DNA of 28,867 nucleotides, from assembly GCA_043775075.1 (NCBI GenBank), contig JAYVSS010000100.1, positions 1 through 28,867 on the forward strand, written 5' to 3'. Numbering within the stretch: position 1 is the first letter of the stretch; the number at the start of each line of letters is the position of its first letter. The notes under the pieces are model-generated. The model searched no databases. It saw nothing but the letters and a program-made list of their open reading frames with translations, and had not been told where the DNA came from. Positions 14,426 through 22,206 of this stretch are shown here, one piece after another. Origin of the DNA: JANLQX01 sp043775075 (GTDB taxonomy: Bacteria; Actinomycetota; Acidimicrobiia; Acidimicrobiales; JANYDT01). A program made the translations under genes and the position numbers.

Positions 14426-14887
14426 GTGCTTCAATCCGGCACCACCGCCCCCGCGTTCTCGCTGCCCGATCAGGATGGCAATCTCGTCTCTCTCGCCGAT
14501 CAGGCTGGACACTGGGTGCTCCTGTGGTGGTACCCAAAGGCCGCCACCCCTGGTTGAACGATTCAAGGACAGGCCCTGCGTGACAGAGCCACTGACCTTT
14601 CCGACGCCAACTGCAACGTCCTCGGAGCATCGTTCGATACTCCGGCGGACAACAAGGCGTTCAAAGATGCCCAGGCGTTTGACTACCCGTTGCTGTCCGA
14701 CGGCGATCGCACGGTAGGAACCTCCTACGAAGTCGTACGTGCGCCCGATCATCAGTACGCGAACTTTCCTGAACGTTTCTCGTATCTGATTGACCCGACC
14801 GGAGTGATCGCCAAGTCCTACAACGTCACCGATGTGGCCGGGCACGCCGCCGAGGTTCTCACCGATCTGGCCTCGCTCCAGGCGTAG
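14426..14887 (+). CDS. Selenocysteine-containing peroxiredoxin (BCP/AhpC-TSA family), UGA = Sec44
   Basis: Thiol peroxidase of the BCP/PrxQ type; it would reduce hydrogen peroxide or organic hydroperoxides. The GTG at 14426 gives APAFSLPDQDGNLVSLAD and then LLWWYPKAATPG. The next codon is TGA (14555-14557), exactly where the peroxidatic Cys of the T-P-G-C-T motif belongs. The same frame continues without shift or other stop through TIQGQALRDRATDL, VLGASFDTPADN, FDYPLLSDGDRTVG and FSYLIDPTGVI to a stop at 14887. Total 153 aa, normal for BCP. The usual resolving Cys five residues after the active site is Gln49; Cys63 (ANCNVLG) may serve instead. A SECIS-like hairpin follows the UGA. A nonsense mutation or sequencing error is the alternative, but the position and hairpin argue for selenocysteine. 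Confidence 0.85.
14572..14590 (+). promoter_or_regulatory. Candidate bacterial SECIS element
   Basis: Hairpin inside the coding region: GGC (14572-14574) and CTG (14576-14578) pair with CAG (14584-14586) and GCC (14588-14590), with a C/A mismatch between the two blocks. The 5-nt apical loop is CGTGA. The loop G at 14580 follows the UGA by 22 nt, inside the roughly 16-37 nt range known for bacterial SECIS elements, and is next to a U, as in the SelB-recognised GU loops. Confidence 0.7.
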
Positions 14888-14901
14888 CTCACTGAAGATT
14901 G

Positions 14902-14943
14902 GCGACGAAGGCAGCCGACCCAACCGTCGGCTGCCTTCGTCGC
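14902..14943. terminator. Perfect 18-bp hairpin after the peroxiredoxin gene
   Basis: Arm gcgacgaaggcagccgac (14902-14919) is exactly complementary to 14926-14943, with a 6-nt loop. It starts 14 nt after the stop codon. There is no T-run behind it, so it would act as a U-less terminator or 3'-end stabiliser. Confidence 0.65.
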
Positions 14944-15006
14944 GTTCGACGGTGATCGACCGGATGCAGATCCCGGTACTTCATCAAGATTGCAGGTTGA
15001 ACTGCC

Positions 15007-15012
15007 GATACT
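15007..15012 (+). promoter_or_regulatory. Candidate -10 box of the DUF1800 gene
   Basis: GATACT, 7 nt before the ATG at 15020 and with no Shine-Dalgarno between. The spacing fits a leaderless transcript and supports 15020 over the TTG at 14990 as start. Confidence 0.5.
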
Positions 15013-15019
15013 TCATGTG

Positions 15020-16294
15020 ATGGGAACCGCCGCGTCTGCCGAAGCCCTTGTCGCCCACGTGCTGCGCCGGTGTGCGATTTCCCCCGACCCCGCCCAGGTG
15101 GCCCGGTTTGCCCAGAGCGCAAAAGATCCACGCGGCGCGGCGACCAACGCCATCGAGTGGGCGCTGAACGCTCCACCACAGGCGATCCAGCCTGCATCTA
15201 TGAGTCGTGACGGCTGGGACGAAGCACTCAAGGGATGGACGAACAACCTCCGTTCGTCGAGCGGCGGTATCCATGAACGGATGACATGGTTCTGGCATGG
15301 CCACTTCGCCACCAGCAGCGAGAAGGTCGGCAATCTCGTGATGCTCCACGGTCAACAGCAATTACTACGTACACATGCAATGGGGAACTTCGCCACACTG
15401 CTCCGGGCCATGGCCACCGATCCCTCACTGATGATCTATCTCGATTTGGCCGGATCTTCCGTCGAAGCACCGAATGAAAATTTCGCACGTGAGCTTATGG
15501 AATTGTTCACAATCGGGCCGGGCAACTATTCCGAAGATGATGTGAAGGCCGGCGCGCTGGCCCTCGCCGGCTTCGAAGTTGACTACGAAACCGGTGCAGT
15601 GAAAAAGAATCCGGAACATTCCCTCGGTGGTGAGGTGGTGTTCCTTGGAAAGCGTGGACGGCTCACCTCAGACGATGTGGTCTCCATGGTTCTTGGCCAC
15701 GAAGCGTGCGCCCCGACGGTCGCGGCCAAGGTGTATCACCACCTCGTCGGTATGCGTCCGTCGCCCGAGCGCCAGGCCAAGCTCGGTCAGATCTTTCGGG
15801 GAGCCAGCTACGAGATCCGCCCGCTGGTGGAAGACATCGTGCGGGGCGAGGAATTCCTTTCCTCACGCTTGAATCGAGCAAAGTTTCCGATCGAGTGGTG
15901 GGCCGGCGCGCTGCATGCGATCGAGCCTTTTCGCGCTGATCAGGACAAGGACATCAACCCTTGGGTCCTCACGCAAATGAACCAAGCACCCCATCGCCCA
16001 CCAAACGTGGCGGGATGGCCGATTAGTTCTCGCTGGTTGGCGTCGGATCAACAGGTGACCCGCGCATCCTATGTGCGCAGTCTTTCTTGGCGAATGCAAC
16101 CGATCGTCGCCCCGCCCGGCGGAGACCTGGTCGGAACCACGCTCACCCGCTGCTCGCTTCATGAGGTTTCGAATCGCACTCTGAGCATCCTGCGAGACTC
16201 GGCCCTCGCCACCGCCGGGAATGCCGACGAACTCACCATCTCCCGCCGGCTCCTCACCGCCGCCCTCTGCTCACCGGAATTTGGTCTCGCATGA
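15020..16294 (+). CDS. DUF1800 domain-containing protein
   Basis: A 424-aa protein of the DUF1800 family (start 15020; an in-frame TTG at 14990 would add 10 residues). Family marks: an N-terminal HVLRRCAISPDPAQVARFAQ, MTWFWHGHFATSSEKV, LLRTHAMGNFATLLRAMATD then PSLMIYLD, and ENFARELMELFTIGPGNYSE. The C-terminal half contains FPIEWWAGAL and RPPNVAGWP. The biochemical role of the family is unknown. Genes for it are regularly paired with DUF1501 genes, as here, where the two overlap by ATGA (16291-16294). I see no signal peptide on this partner. Confidence 0.93.
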   Translation: MGTAASAEALVAHVLRRCAISPDPAQVARFAQSAKDPRGAATNAIEWALNAPPQAIQPASMSRDGWDEALKGWTNNLRSSSGGIHERMTWFWHGHFATSSEKVGNLVMLHGQQQLLRTHAMGNFATLLRAMATDPSLMIYLDLAGSSVEAPNENFARELMELFTIGPGNYSEDDVKAGALALAGFEVDYETGAVKKNPEHSLGGEVVFLGKRGRLTSDDVVSMVLGHEACAPTVAAKVYHHLVGMRPSPERQAKLGQIFRGASYEIRPLVEDIVRGEEFLSSRLNRAKFPIEWWAGALHAIEPFRADQDKDINPWVLTQMNQAPHRPPNVAGWPISSRWLASDQQVTRASYVRSLSWRMQPIVAPPGGDLVGTTLTRCSLHEVSNRTLSILRDSALATAGNADELTISRRLLTAALCSPEFGLA

Positions 16295-17604
16295 ACAAGC
16301 CGATACGCCGAGGGCCCCTCGCCCCGACCGTTGTTTCCCGTCGCCAGTTCCTGTCCATGCTCGGCCTCACCGGAGCCACAGTCGCTCTGCCATCGCTCTT
16401 CCTCGAGGACGACGCCGAAGCGGCCCGTAAGAAGACAGCGCGCGTAGCATCGGCGTCACGCAGCAACAAGGCACCGACCAAGCTCGTGGCCGGACGATCC
16501 GTTCCGGGTGCACGCGTGCTCGTGGTGGTCGAGATGCAGGGTGGCAACGACGGGTTCTCGATGCTGATCCCGAGTGGCAACGCCCGCTTCCGTCAGCTCC
16601 GAGACAAGGTGTGGCTTGACCCGAAAGATATGCAGGCTTACGGTGACGGGTACTCGATCGCCAAGGGCCTCAGCCCGGTCGCTGCTCAGGTGGCCTTCGT
16701 CGAAGGCGTGGGCGTAGCCAAGCCTGAGCTCTCCCATACAGAGATGATGACCCGGTGGTGGCAGGGTGATCCCGAAGGCACCGGCGCCTACCGCTCTGGC
16801 TTCCTCGGCCGATGTTGCGATGCAATTGCCGGCGATGCGGCCATTGCCGGTGTGAGCATCGGGGGCGGCTCAACGCCGGCTTTAGTGAGCGAGCGGGCGG
16901 CAACGGTGGCCCTGCCTGATATTGGCTCCCTACGCGAACTTATTAAAGACAACGACGCCCGTATGCGGCCGGCGCTCACCAGCCTGGCTGACGGCGGCGA
17001 CGATGGGAGCGGCCTGGAGTTCGTCGACCGAGATCTCCTCGGGAAGGCACGCGCCGGATTGTCCTCCGGGCTTTCGTTGCTCGGCGGTCTCGGCGGCCTT
17101 TCCGATGCGAACGCCAAGAGCCGGGGATATCCGGATGGGCACCTCGCCGAGTCTCTCGCCCTCGCCCGCGATCTTGTTTCGTTGAATGCTGGAATCAGAG
17201 TTATTCACATCCCTTGGGGATCGTTTGATACCCACACCGGTCAGCGGTGGAGTCACCCCGAACAGATGCGACAGCTCGGCAATGCGCTTGGAGCCTTCCG
17301 CAACGATCTCGTCCGCAGTGGGCTTACCGAACGAGTGTTATTGGCGACGACAAGTGAGTTCGGACGCCGACCCGAAGCGAACGCTGGGGGCACCGATCAC
17401 GGCACCGCGTCGACGATGCTGATGATGGGCCCCGTTCGTCCCGGTCGACAAGGGGCGCCGGTTGACTTCAACAAACTCGATCGGGCGGGCAACGCGTCGG
17501 CCACGGTTTCGATGAACGATTACTACGCCACATTGGCGTCGTGGTTGGGCGCTCCAATCGCCGCCGGGTCAGCCCTGGCCTCTCTCGGGATCACCGCCTC
17601 GTAG
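16291..17604 (+). CDS. DUF1501 domain-containing protein with Tat signal
   Basis: A 437-aa protein of the DUF1501 family, related in fold to alkaline-phosphatase/sulfatase-like enzymes. A twin-arginine signal, SRRQFLSMLGLTG, precedes a hydrophobic stretch (about 17-43), so it should be exported folded, perhaps with a bound metal. Family motifs: VVVEMQGGNDGFSMLIP, KPELSHTEMMTRWWQGD, DTHTGQRWSHPEQMRQL, TTSEFGRRPEANAGGTDHG. The His/Asp-rich motifs (SHTEMM, DTHTG, GTDHG) are likely metal ligands. It is translationally coupled to the DUF1800 gene and probably works with it outside the membrane. The substrate is unknown. Confidence 0.94.
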   Translation: MNKPIRRGPLAPTVVSRRQFLSMLGLTGATVALPSLFLEDDAEAARKKTARVASASRSNKAPTKLVAGRSVPGARVLVVVEMQGGNDGFSMLIPSGNARFRQLRDKVWLDPKDMQAYGDGYSIAKGLSPVAAQVAFVEGVGVAKPELSHTEMMTRWWQGDPEGTGAYRSGFLGRCCDAIAGDAAIAGVSIGGGSTPALVSERAATVALPDIGSLRELIKDNDARMRPALTSLADGGDDGSGLEFVDRDLLGKARAGLSSGLSLLGGLGGLSDANAKSRGYPDGHLAESLALARDLVSLNAGIRVIHIPWGSFDTHTGQRWSHPEQMRQLGNALGAFRNDLVRSGLTERVLLATTSEFGRRPEANAGGTDHGTASTMLMMGPVRPGRQGAPVDFNKLDRAGNASATVSMNDYYATLASWLGAPIAAGSALASLGITAS

Positions 17605-17665
17605 CCGCGCCCGGAGCGCTACGACGCGGCCACGCGCAAGCAAGCGGGCCCCAGGGGTTCCGTGA

Positions 17666-17671
17666 AATACT
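17666..17671 (+). promoter_or_regulatory. Candidate -10 box of the APH-like kinase gene
   Basis: AATACT, 6 nt before the ATG at 17678, with no Shine-Dalgarno. This is the spacing expected of a leaderless mRNA. Confidence 0.5.
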
Positions 17672-17677
17672 CAGGCC

Positions 17678-18796
17678 ATGTCCAGCGCTGCGTTGACGAA
17701 TCCTGACCTTGCTATCCCTGCCACCATCGACGATGTGTCGGCGTCGTGGCTGAGCGCAGCACTCGGCGTCGAAGTGACCGAGGCTCATCAGGAGCGCATC
17801 GGCGAAGGAGTTGGACTCGTCGGCGAATTGGCCCGTGTGCACCTCACGTACGCCGATGCGGCGTCGGCTCTCCCCGCCACAATGATCGCCAAGATGCACA
17901 CTCGGGCCACCGACATGTTGCCCATTGCCGTTTTCTACGGCTTCTACACGACCGAAGTTGGGTTCTACCGCGACGCCTCGTCGAAGTTTGGAGTCCGCAC
18001 CCCGGGTTGTTACTACGCCGATGTGAGCGCCGATGGCACGGCATGCGTGCTTCTCCTCGAAGATCTCATCGGCTCACTCGCCATCGACCAGATCGACGGC
18101 TGCCCACCCGAGCGTGCCGACGTCGTCATTGATGCGATGGCCGCCATGCACGGCGCCAGTTGGAACAAAGAGTCGCTGAAAGACATCGCCTGGCTCCGGC
18201 CATTTGATAATCCTGCGTACCTTTCGACGGGGGATCTCGTTCGCTCCGGCCTACCAACCATCCTCAGTCGCTACCCCGACCTGCCCGCTGACGCCGTCGA
18301 GTTGGCGTCGCTGTACGCCGAACACGTACCCAACGTTTTCACCTGGGCCGTTTCTACCCAACCGATGACGATCTCGCACACCGACCTTCGCCTGGACAAC
18401 CTGTTCTTCGACCTTCCCGACGGCTCACCGCTCGCCATTCTCGATTGGCAACTCACCGTGCGTGGCTCAGGGTCGTTCGATATGAGCTACTTCATTTGCC
18501 AAAGCCTGACCGAGGAGAACCGTCGGGCTCACGAAGAGCGGCTCGTGCATCGGTGGCACGACGGCCTGGTCGCCGCCGGGGTGACCGACTATTCCTACGA
18601 CCAGGCGTGGTATGCCTACCGCATGTCGATCGCCATGCAATACGGCATCACCGTGTCCACCGGGAACTACGCGCCGGCCAACGAGCGCGGCGCGCAACTC
18701 GTGGAGGTGCTCGTTCGCCGCAACTTCACCGCCGCCCATGAACACAACGTTTTGGCGCTCTTCCAGGAGTGGATCGTCGAAAACGTGACGAGCTAA
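17678..18796 (+). CDS. APH/choline-kinase-like phosphotransferase
   Basis: A 372-aa small-molecule kinase of the aminoglycoside-phosphotransferase superfamily. The nucleotide-binding lobe has GEGVGLVGELARVHL and a candidate ATP lysine Lys72 (MIAKMH). The catalytic loop is HTDLRLDN with His234, Asp236 and Asn241. The DFG-equivalent is ILDWQL with Asp256. The conserved LLLEDL hinge (125-130) is present. Actinobacterial relatives are annotated as DUF1679/EcKinase-like or acyl-CoA dehydrogenase-associated kinases; the true substrate is unknown and antibiotic resistance should not be assumed. It converges on the SDR gene with 17 nt between. Confidence 0.9.
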   Translation: MSSAALTNPDLAIPATIDDVSASWLSAALGVEVTEAHQERIGEGVGLVGELARVHLTYADAASALPATMIAKMHTRATDMLPIAVFYGFYTTEVGFYRDASSKFGVRTPGCYYADVSADGTACVLLLEDLIGSLAIDQIDGCPPERADVVIDAMAAMHGASWNKESLKDIAWLRPFDNPAYLSTGDLVRSGLPTILSRYPDLPADAVELASLYAEHVPNVFTWAVSTQPMTISHTDLRLDNLFFDLPDGSPLAILDWQLTVRGSGSFDMSYFICQSLTEENRRAHEERLVHRWHDGLVAAGVTDYSYDQAWYAYRMSIAMQYGITVSTGNYAPANERGAQLVEVLVRRNFTAAHEHNVLALFQEWIVENVTS

Positions 18797-18813
18797 GCGC
18801 GCGTATAAATGGT

Positions 18814-19572
18814 CTAGCCAGGGAGTTGCGCCTGAAGCTGGGCAAGGATTCCCTCGGGCACAAAGTTGTTCTCCGTGGTCGTTTCCGCCTCAACAAGTTC
18901 AACCATGCGGTCCACGACCTCCGCCGGATCCATCTGACCGTTGGTCACGAGCTCACGCATCATTTGGAAGAGGGGCGTGGCGGCGGCGTTGAGTGAACCT
19001 TCGCCGAACCACTCCCACATCGAGTCGGCCATCCGGTCGTTGAAGCCCGTCAGGTAGGGACCGGGGTTCAGCAAGGTCACGTCGATACCCTGACCGGTAA
19101 GCTCAGCACGCATAGCTTTGCCCATTGCTTCAAGGGCGTGCTTCGTCATCGAATAAGGACCGAACGCCGGGCCAGACACGACACCAGCAATCGACGACAC
19201 GATAACGATGCGTCCTGAGCCTCGGCTCACCATCCTGGGCAACACCGCCTGGGTGATCGCCAGCGTTCCGAAGACGTTGACGTCGAAGAGACGACGCACG
19301 CGATCAATCGGCACGTCGGCCATCGGACCGGTCTGGCCCGCCCCGGCGTTATTGATCAGCACGTCGACGTCCCACGCGGCCGCCTTCGAGACGTCGGCCG
19401 TGGTGATGTCAACGACCTCCACCTGAAGCTGCGGGGCCTCCGTGCGCAAGGCATCAGCCTGAGCCTGGGTCTCCGTGGCGGCAATCACGTGGTGACCTCG
19501 CGCCGCGAGCGCCAGGCTGGCGCCCTTGCCGAACCCCGAACCGGCCCCGGTGATCAACACATTCTTCGCCAT
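18814..19572 (-). CDS. Short-chain dehydrogenase/reductase
   Basis: Classical SDR, 252 aa from the ATG at 19572, which has a good AGGGAG ribosome-binding site 7 nt before it; the open frame reaches 19656 but that extension is not SDR-like. Rossmann motif TGAGSGFG (8-15), NNAG (74-77), and catalytic Ser127, Tyr140 and Lys144 (YSMTK) are all present. The cofactor-specificity loop reads ATETQ, without the basic residues typical of NADP users, so NAD is slightly favoured. The C-terminal half contains LNPGPYLTGFNDRM. The substrate is unknown. It lies downstream of the aldehyde dehydrogenase, 134 nt away on the same strand. Confidence 0.93.
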   Translation of the reverse strand: MAKNVLITGAGSGFGKGASLALAARGHHVIAATETQAQADALRTEAPQLQVEVVDITTADVSKAAAWDVDVLINNAGAGQTGPMADVPIDRVRRLFDVNVFGTLAITQAVLPRMVSRGSGRIVIVSSIAGVVSGPAFGPYSMTKHALEAMGKAMRAELTGQGIDVTLLNPGPYLTGFNDRMADSMWEWFGEGSLNAAATPLFQMMRELVTNGQMDPAEVVDRMVELVEAETTTENNFVPEGILAQLQAQLPG

Positions 19573-19706
19573 GACAACACTCCCTGTCTCCACCGAGGCG
19601 CTCCCGGCGTCGTCGAAACGTAGCGGAACAACCGCGCTGCGCTCAATACGCGTCAAACTCGATCAACGTTTCCCAACGCCTCTGACCGATCGGCCGAACG
19701 GCGCAT

Positions 19707-21113
19707 TCAGAACGTGTGGCGGAGGTGGAAAGATTTTGGGCGGGTGAAGTGGTCGTACCCGAGGCGCGAAAGAGTGACACCGCGCCCGGTGTCTTTCACG
19801 CCGGTCCATGCCAGTGCCGGATCGAGATAGTCGGCTCGATTCATGAACACGGTTCCTGTTTCGATGCGGCGACCGAGGGCGCGGGCGGCGTCGAGATCGG
19901 ACGTCCAGATCGAAGCGGAGAGCCCATACGGACTGTGGTTCATGAGCGCAATAGCTTCGTCGTCCGACGACACTGACATGATCCCCACCACCGGACCAAA
20001 GCTCTCTTCGAACATCACGTCCATCGAATGATCGACGTCTACCAGGATCTGCGGAGCGAGGTAGGGCGAGCCTGGTACGTCGGGACCAAACGATGACAGA
20101 TCGACGACCTGTCTCGCCCCCGCAGCCACAGCCGCGTTGATCTGCGCGCGTACGGTATCGGCCGCGCTCCCTCGAACCATCGGTCCCAGAGTGGTCGCTC
20201 GATCAAGCGGATTACCGAGCACGTACTGCTGGGTCAGCGCGACCGCCCCAGCGACGAACTCTTCGAACACGTGATGGTCCACGTAGATCCGCTCGATTCC
20301 GCAGCACGATTGGCCGGAATTGAAGAACGCTCCATCGCCCACGTTTTCAATGGCATAGGCCAGATTGGCATCGGCCCGAACGTACGCCGGATCCTTGCCG
20401 CCAAGTTCCAAACCGACACCGGTAAACGTGCCCGCGGTGGCGGTTTCGATCGAGCGACCTCCCGGAACCGAGCCGGTGAAGTTCACCTGATCGATGGCAC
20501 CGGACCGCAGCAGCGCCGACGACTCGTCGTGGCTCATCACCAGATTGGTAAACAACCCGGAAGGAAGTCCAGCTCGGTCGAAGGCTGCTTGGAAACGCTC
20601 ACCCACAATCAACGTCTGCGTCGCATGCTTCAGGATCACTGCGTTGCCCGCCATAAGCGCCGGAATGATCGAGTTGACGGCAGTGAGGAACGGATAGTTC
20701 CACGGCGCCACCACGAACACGAGACCAAGCGGCGTGCGCTGAATGAACCGCTCGTAGCCGGGCTTCTCGGCGACCGTGACGTCGGCGAGAGCTCCGGCCG
20801 CGATGTCGATCATGTGGCGCGAACGCTCAGTGAAGCCGCGAAGTTCTCCCGCTCCGTAGCGGACGGGACGCCCCATCTGCCACGCCAACTCGACGCTGAT
20901 TTCGTCGTGGGCGTTCATCGCGTTCATCGCATCAACGGCGGCGCTGCACACACGCGCTCGTTCTTCGATGGAGGCGGCCGCCCACTCGCGCTGAGCGAGC
21001 TTGGCGGCGGTAACCGCGGCTTCGATTTCTGCTCGCGTTGCCAGTGGACGTTCGGCATACACCGACCCGTCGATCGGCGAAATGATCTGGGCCAGCGGAG
21101 CGGTGGATGCCAT
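19707..21113 (-). CDS. NAD(P)-dependent aldehyde dehydrogenase
   Basis: ALDH-superfamily enzyme, 468 aa, oxidising an aldehyde to the acid. Visible: VVAPWNYP (134-141) with the oxyanion Asn139; the lysine KHATQ near 162; FTGSVPGG (212-219); general base Glu236 in ELGGKDPAYV; catalytic nucleophile Cys270 in NSGQSCCG; EESFGPVVG; and a C-terminal GVKDTGRGVTLSRLGYDHFT. The length is slightly short of the usual 480-500 aa. Wording is nearest to succinate-semialdehyde/generic ALDHs, but the substrate is not determined. It starts 8 nt after the PfkB kinase, so the two are probably co-transcribed. Confidence 0.95.
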   Translation of the reverse strand: MASTAPLAQIISPIDGSVYAERPLATRAEIEAAVTAAKLAQREWAAASIEERARVCSAAVDAMNAMNAHDEISVELAWQMGRPVRYGAGELRGFTERSRHMIDIAAGALADVTVAEKPGYERFIQRTPLGLVFVVAPWNYPFLTAVNSIIPALMAGNAVILKHATQTLIVGERFQAAFDRAGLPSGLFTNLVMSHDESSALLRSGAIDQVNFTGSVPGGRSIETATAGTFTGVGLELGGKDPAYVRADANLAYAIENVGDGAFFNSGQSCCGIERIYVDHHVFEEFVAGAVALTQQYVLGNPLDRATTLGPMVRGSAADTVRAQINAAVAAGARQVVDLSSFGPDVPGSPYLAPQILVDVDHSMDVMFEESFGPVVGIMSVSSDDEAIALMNHSPYGLSASIWTSDLDAARALGRRIETGTVFMNRADYLDPALAWTGVKDTGRGVTLSRLGYDHFTRPKSFHLRHTF

Positions 21114-21121
21114 GGCCGATG

Positions 21122-22147
21122 TTATTCGGCGTTGCGGACGAGTTGGGTGAGATCAGATGACGGCCGGGCACCGATGCGGCTGATCACTTCGCCAGCGGCA
21201 AGGTTTCCGAACGTGGCGCACTTGCGCAGCGAATGGCCGGTCACATATCCGTACAAAAATCCACCGGCGTAGGCGTCACCAGCACCCGTGGTGTCAATGA
21301 CTCTCGGGACCGGAGCGGCGCCAACTTCGATGACTTCGGTTCCCTTCACCACGAGCGACCCGCGAGAACCCATCGTGATCGAGGAAATCTGACAAAGGTC
21401 ACCGATACGAGACACGGCGGTGTCCAGATCAGTGGTCTCGAAGAGGGAGCAGAGTTCGTTTTCGTTAGCAAACAGAATGTCGATATCTTCTGCGCACAGA
21501 TCAAGGAACTCGTTGCGGAAGCGATCGACAAGGAATGAGTCGCTCAGAGTGAACGAGAACAGGCGGCCCGCGGCATGCACGCGATCGATGGCCACTTCGA
21601 GCGCTTCGTGGGCATTGAGTTCATCCCACAGGTAACCCTCTACATACGTCACCTTAGCAGAACTAAGCGCGCTTATGTCCATATCAGGAACCCGCAAACC
21701 TCGCGCCGCGCCGAGGAACGTGCACATCGTTCGTTCCGCGTCCGGGGTCACATTGATAAGACATCGACCCGTTGCCGCTGAGTCCTCGCCCGCCATCGGC
21801 GTGGCGAAACGAACACCCACATGTTCAAGGTCGTGGGCGAAGGTATGGCCGAGAGCGTCGTCTCGCACTTTGCCGATGAAACCCGTACGAGCGCCGAGCA
21901 TCGCCGCCACAACCGCGGTGTTGGCCGCCGAACCACCGGACAGCTCAAGCAAGTCCCCGCCCGTTTGTACCGTCGCCCCAGCCATCCCCGAATAAATCGG
22001 GACGGCGCGGACCTCGTCGATCAACTCCATCTTTCCCTTGGTTAGCTCATGTTCGGCGAGAAACTCGTCGTTGGCATGGGCGAGTACGTCGACGATGGCA
22101 TGGCCGATCGTCACTAGTTGGAGGGCGTCGGCCGCAGGAACACTCAC
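21122..22147 (-). CDS. PfkB-family carbohydrate kinase, adenosine-kinase-like
   Basis: Ribokinase/PfkB-family kinase, 341 aa. Visible: the N-terminal GHAIVDVLAHANDEFL; the substrate-binding GGSAANTAV (71-79); TFLGAARGL; the FANENE motif (226-231); and the C-terminal DTTGAGDAYAGGFLYG with catalytic base Asp291 and the anion hole GAGD. The long N-terminus with KGKMELID and the GGSAANTA signature is typical of adenosine-kinase-like members in actinobacteria, so purine-nucleoside salvage is the best guess; a sugar substrate is possible. The GTG start at 22147 diverges from the rhomboid gene. Confidence 0.92.
   Translation of the reverse strand: MSVPAADALQLVTIGHAIVDVLAHANDEFLAEHELTKGKMELIDEVRAVPIYSGMAGATVQTGGDLLELSGGSAANTAVVAAMLGARTGFIGKVRDDALGHTFAHDLEHVGVRFATPMAGEDSAATGRCLINVTPDAERTMCTFLGAARGLRVPDMDISALSSAKVTYVEGYLWDELNAHEALEVAIDRVHAAGRLFSFTLSDSFLVDRFRNEFLDLCAEDIDILFANENELCSLFETTDLDTAVSRIGDLCQISSITMGSRGSLVVKGTEVIEVGAAPVPRVIDTTGAGDAYAGGFLYGYVTGHSLRKCATFGNLAAGEVISRIGARPSSDLTQLVRNAE
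21664..21675. other. Palindromic double copy of the recurrent word GYRYRCTTA
   Basis: TAAGCGCGCTTA, a perfect 12-bp palindrome holding the word once on each strand, inside the PfkB gene. It is written with the rare codons ATA and AGT on either side of AGC GCG CTT. See the finding on this motif. Confidence 0.55.
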
Positions 22148-22193
22148 GGGAAGGACACGCTACTTGCCTAGCGCCGTGTTTCTGCGACCCCGC

Positions 22194-22199
22194 TAGGTT
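22194..22199 (+). promoter_or_regulatory. Candidate -10 box of the rhomboid gene
   Basis: TAGGTT, 7 nt before the ATG at 22207; consistent with a leaderless transcript. The divergent PfkB gene has TAGCGT on the minus strand 9 nt before its GTG, within the same 59-nt gap. Confidence 0.45.
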
Positions 22200-22206
22200 C
22201 TCGGAG

